The notes beneath the pieces were generated by a model. The model was not told the origin of the DNA, did not search any database, and saw only the letters and a program-made list of their open reading frames with translations. The position numbers were made by a program, and so were the translations under genes. From Cryobacterium arcticum (lineage in GTDB: Bacteria > Actinomycetota > Actinomycetes > Actinomycetales > Microbacteriaceae): a stretch of DNA of 64,000 nucleotides. Below, piece after piece: positions 61,098 to 64,000 of this stretch. The DNA lies in NCBI RefSeq assembly GCF_001679725.1, contig NZ_CP016282.1:3720001-3784000 (forward strand). Direction: 5' to 3'. Each line of letters opens with the position of its first letter. The stretch's first letter is position 1.

Positions 61098-62103
61098 CGA
61101 TCGACACCACCAACGACCCCGAGGCGCGGCCGGCGCGCAGGTCGTCGAGCGCGCGGTCGACCTGATCGAACCCGTAGGTCGTGACCGTCGGGCGCAGGCT
61201 CAGGTTCTGGGCCAGGCGCAGGAACTCGCGGCCGTCGGCGCGGGTGTTGCAGGTGACGCTGCGCAGGTCGCGCTCGTGGAAGAGGTGCTCTTCGTAGCCG
61301 AGCACCGGGATGTCGCTGAGGTGGATGCCGGCGACCACGACCGTGCCGCCGGGCCGGGTGGCCTCGAGCGCCACGGGCACGAGGCCGCCGGCAGGGGCGA
61401 ACAGGATCGCGGAGTCCAGGTCGTCGGGCGGTCGGGAGGCCTCGTCGCCGACGAACCGGAGCGGCATCGTGCGGGCCAGGTCGCGGTTGGCGTCGCCGCG
61501 GGTCATGGCCGAGACGGATGCCCCTGCCGCCAACGCGAGGGCCGCCGTGATGTGCGCGCTGGAGCCGAAGCCGTACAGGCCGAGGTGGCCGCCGGGCGGC
61601 AGGTTGGCCCGGCGCAGCGCCCGGTAGCCGATGATGCCGGCGCAGAGCAGCGGTGCCGCGGCGACCGGGTCGGTGCCCGCCGGTAGCGGGTAGGCGAACG
61701 CCTCGCGCACCACGGCGTGCCGAGCGAAGCCGCCGTCGGCGTCGTAGCCGGTGAAGCGGGCAGAGGCGCAGAGGTTCTCCCGCCCGGTGAGGCAGTAGTC
61801 GCAGCTGCCGCAGGTCTCCCTCAGCCAGGCGATCCCGACCAGGTCGCCTCGTTGGAGCCGGCGCACGGCCGGGCCCGTCGCGATGACCAGGCCGACCACC
61901 TGGTGCCCGGGCACCACGGCGCTGCGGTGCGGCGGCAGCTCGCCGTCCACGACGTGCAGGTCGGTGCGGCAGACGCCGCAGGCCAGGCATTCCACGAGCA
62001 CCTCGTCGGCCTCGGGTGCCGCGACCGCACGGTCCCGGCGCGAGATGCCGTGGTCGCCGGTCGTGACCCAGGCTTCGGTGATGATCACGAGCGCCTCCAG
62101 CAT
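61075..62103 (-). CDS. Zinc-dependent alcohol dehydrogenase (AdhA-like MDR)
   Basis: A 342-residue medium-chain alcohol dehydrogenase. The catalytic zinc ligands are in CGVCRTDLH and VVPGHQVVG, and the structural zinc cysteines in CGSCDYCLTGRENLC. The NAD fold has LYGFGSSAHITAALALAAGA. It differs from the zinc-free oxidoreductase at 16266. It oxidises an alcohol with NAD(P)+. Its last codons lie in the second copy of the 30-base repeat. It is convergent with the kelch gene and read divergently from the ROK kinase. Confidence 0.9.
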   Translation of the reverse strand: MLEALVIITEAWVTTGDHGISRRDRAVAAPEADEVLVECLACGVCRTDLHVVDGELPPHRSAVVPGHQVVGLVIATGPAVRRLQRGDLVGIAWLRETCGSCDYCLTGRENLCASARFTGYDADGGFARHAVVREAFAYPLPAGTDPVAAAPLLCAGIIGYRALRRANLPPGGHLGLYGFGSSAHITAALALAAGASVSAMTRGDANRDLARTMPLRFVGDEASRPPDDLDSAILFAPAGGLVPVALEATRPGGTVVVAGIHLSDIPVLGYEEHLFHERDLRSVTCNTRADGREFLRLAQNLSLRPTVTTYGFDQVDRALDDLRAGRASGSLVVSIGRAQTPT

Positions 62104-62235
62104 CGGTGGATTCCCTGACGCCGCACACTGTACGCCGCGGGCCCAGACCGGGCGACTAATTGTTACCGACCTTTACAAACACGATCTGTGCGTGGGAGAA
62201 TTGGCACACCAATCGACCGCTGAGGAGCCCCCGCC

Positions 62236-63189
62236 ATGACCCTCGCCTCGATGGTCGACCAGGCTCTCCCGCTCGGCTCCGGCGAGGCCGTGATCGCGGT
62301 CGACGTGGGCGGCACCGACACCAAGGCAGCCCTCTTCGACGAGGCAGGTCGCATGCTCGGGCTCAGCCGCACGCCCACTCCTCGCAGGGGCGACGGCACC
62401 GCGCTCGCGGTGGTGCACCGGGTGGAGGAGCTGCGGCTGCAGTTCGCCGCGGACTTCCCTTCCATTCACCCGCGCGCGGTGGGGCTGCTGGTTCCGGGAG
62501 TTGTCGATGACGACGCCGGCATCGGCGTGCTGTCCACGAACCTGCACTGGTCGAACGTGCCCTTCGCGCAGCTCACCAAGGAACACATCCACTTGCCCAC
62601 CACGTTCTCGCACGACGTGCGGGCCGCCGGCGAGGCCGAGTTCCGGCTCGGCGCGGCTCGGCCGTTTGGCACCGTGGTGGTGTTGGTCATCGGCACCGGC
62701 ATCGCCGGGTCCCTGTTCATCGACTCCCGGGCGCACACCGGAGGCGGGTACGCCGGCGAGATCGGTCACTCCATCGTCGATCCGGCCGGCCCGCTCTGCG
62801 GCTGCGGCGCGCGCGGCTGCCTGGAGACCATCGCCTCGGCGGGCGCCATCGTGCGCCGCTACGAGCAGCGCACCGGCACGCCGGTCACGGGCGCACGCGA
62901 GGTGCTGGCCAGGGCCGAGGCAGGCGACAAGGCGGCGACCGCGATCTGGAGCGAGGCGCTGGATGCCCTCGCGCTCAGCATCGCCCAGCTCGCCGCGGTC
63001 CTCGCCCCGGAGGCCGTGGTGATCGGGGGCGGGCTGGCCCAGGCCGGCGATCGCCTCTTCGTTCCGCTGCGCGAGCGGGTGGACGCCCTGCTGAGCTTCC
63101 ACCGTCGGCCCCGGATCGTGCCGGCGTCGATCGGCGAGAACGCCGGCCTGCTCGGCGGCGCCCTGCGCGCCCGCGACCTGGTCAGGTGA
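62236..63189 (+). CDS. ROK-family sugar kinase
   Basis: A 317-residue ROK protein without an HTH, so an enzyme and not a repressor. It has the phosphate motif AVDVGGTDTKAALFD, a substrate-binding Glu/His segment (GEIGHSIVDPAGPLCGCGAR), and the zinc motif CGCGARGCLE. TIASAGAIVRR follows. Likely substrates are glucose or N-acetylated amino sugars. A TTTACA/GAGAAT pair with an 18-base spacer lies upstream. It overlaps the convergent GH3 gene by a few bases, and a link to amino-sugar recycling is plausible. Confidence 0.88.
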   Translation: MTLASMVDQALPLGSGEAVIAVDVGGTDTKAALFDEAGRMLGLSRTPTPRRGDGTALAVVHRVEELRLQFAADFPSIHPRAVGLLVPGVVDDDAGIGVLSTNLHWSNVPFAQLTKEHIHLPTTFSHDVRAAGEAEFRLGAARPFGTVVVLVIGTGIAGSLFIDSRAHTGGGYAGEIGHSIVDPAGPLCGCGARGCLETIASAGAIVRRYEQRTGTPVTGAREVLARAEAGDKAATAIWSEALDALALSIAQLAAVLAPEAVVIGGGLAQAGDRLFVPLRERVDALLSFHRRPRIVPASIGENAGLLGGALRARDLVR

Positions 63190-64000
63190 CCGGCGCGAGC
63201 AGCTCGAGCAGGGCCCGGCCGACGAGCCGGGAGGCGCCGAAGGTGGCGATGTCCGCATAGGCGAGGTCGTCCGACGGCCAGCCCATGTCGATCACGAGCA
63301 CGTCGTCGCGCTGGGTGCGCAGCAGATCGATCAGGTCGCAGGCGAACGGATGCCGGTGGTTGTCCTTGCCGATCACCAGCACCGGTATCCCGGCGGCAGG
63401 TTCGGGCGCGGAGGACTGAGCGCTCGCCCGTGTCAGGGGGCCGGCCTGCCAGAACGCCGCCGGGCGTGAACCCGGGTCGACGAGCACCTCGGAGAACGGT
63501 CCCCACGGGGCGCCGCCCACCGCGATGTTGCTCTCGGTGTCGATCCGCACCACCGTCACGGACGGCGCCGCCGCCGCCAGCCAGCGCCGGGCCTGCGCGT
63601 TCACGGCGAAGGAGGCCGTGATGCGCGCGGTGTCGAAGGCCGGCTCGGCCGCCGTCAGCGCGGCATCCGGCAGCTGCACCTGCCGGGCCTCCTCGAGCAG
63701 CCCTGCGGCCAGCCCGCGCACCCGGTTGGCGGCCTCGGCGAGCCGGTCGCCGCTCAGGCGGCCGGTTTCGACGGCGGCGAGCACCGCGGCCTCGATCCGG
63801 TCGAGCTGCTCGGCCGTGTTCTCGGTGCCGAGGCAGAGCAGGTCGCAGCCCGCGGCGAGGGCGGCCGCGGCCGCCCCGGGCACGCCGAGGGTGCCGCTGG
63901 CGCCCGTCATGTCGAGGGCGTCGCTGACGATGACACCGCCGAAGCCCAGTTCATCGCGCAGCAGCCCGCCGAGCACGCCGGGCGAGAGGGTCGCCGGGTT
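63182..64000 (-). CDS. GH3-family glycosidase, C-terminal part (cut by window edge)
   Basis: 273 residues of a longer GH3 protein run off the right edge. The first visible residues, NPATLSPGVLGGLLRDELGF, lead into GVIVSDALDMTGA, the catalytic segment with the nucleophile Asp of beta-N-acetylhexosaminidases (NagZ-like) or beta-glucosidases. A C-terminal alpha/beta domain follows (LVIGKDNHRHPFACDLIDLL). It probably cleaves GlcNAc- or glucose-containing saccharides. It is convergent with the ROK kinase and overlaps it by 8 bases. Confidence 0.85.
   Translation of the reverse strand, partial: NPATLSPGVLGGLLRDELGFGGVIVSDALDMTGASGTLGVPGAAAAALAAGCDLLCLGTENTAEQLDRIEAAVLAAVETGRLSGDRLAEAANRVRGLAAGLLEEARQVQLPDAALTAAEPAFDTARITASFAVNAQARRWLAAAAPSVTVVRIDTESNIAVGGAPWGPFSEVLVDPGSRPAAFWQAGPLTRASAQSSAPEPAAGIPVLVIGKDNHRHPFACDLIDLLRTQRDDVLVIDMGWPSDDLAYADIATFGASRLVGRALLELLAPVT

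Overview
The window is GC-rich actinobacterial DNA, most likely from Microbacteriaceae (Cryobacterium-like). This rests on very high third-position GC, frequent GTG starts, ATGA/GTGA overlaps between operon genes, several promoters with TAnnnT -10 boxes close to the start codon, and heavy use of the word GGATGC. It reads as a metabolic and transport region. No tRNA, rRNA, CRISPR array, insertion sequence or prophage was recognised.

Region by region. 0-5.5 kb: a sugar-acid-type locus with an MHS-family MFS transporter, an IclR regulator, and an overlapping operon of FAH-fold enzyme, PfkB (KDG-type) kinase and 2-hydroxyacid dehydrogenase. 5.5-12.6 kb: a long palindrome, a small hypothetical gene, and a ROK regulator divergent from a GH36 alpha-galactosidase with a sugar ABC importer. 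12.6-23.7 kb: an ANTAR-like remnant, TetR/metallo-beta-lactamase and other TetR pairs, and a redox/hydrolase island (alpha/beta hydrolases, zinc-free MDR oxidoreductase, SDRs, Old Yellow Enzyme) that looks partly duplicated; one TetR gene is frameshifted. It ends with a siderophore-interacting protein behind a DtxR/IdeR-type iron box. 23.7-29.3 kb: a second GH36 alpha-galactosidase/ABC importer locus in opposite orientation.

29.5-41.1 kb: a MurJ/MviN-like flippase, a membrane protein with a winged-helix regulator, an alpha/beta-hydrolase-GNAT fusion, a RidA remnant, UspA, then a fluoride riboswitch followed by phosphoglycerate mutase and two small crcB genes. After a strong terminator come an aldehyde dehydrogenase, a VOC protein, a cation/H+ antiporter and alanine dehydrogenase. 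41.1-47.4 kb: an IclR-controlled catabolic locus (CoA-transferase, citryl-CoA-lyase-like protein, LigB and LigA dioxygenase subunits, amidohydrolase; divergent flavin reductase), the best candidate for an undescribed pathway. 47.6-52.6 kb: an XRE/membrane pair, an epimerase, and a molybdate module (HTH-Mop protein, modABC).

52.6-64 kb: SRPBCC protein, membrane proteins, a DUF1059 gene coupled to an EAL phosphodiesterase, prfC, and a short UvrA-like ABC protein. A kelch-like lipoprotein gene sits between two copies of the end of the uvrA-like gene, the footprint of an insertion. The window closes with a zinc alcohol dehydrogenase, a ROK sugar kinase and a GH3 glycosidase running off the edge.

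Together the genes suggest a plant- or soil-associated heterotroph taking up galactosides and sugar acids and breaking down aromatic compounds. Neither sugar importer has its own ATPase here, so a shared MsmK/MalK-type ATPase is presumably encoded elsewhere.
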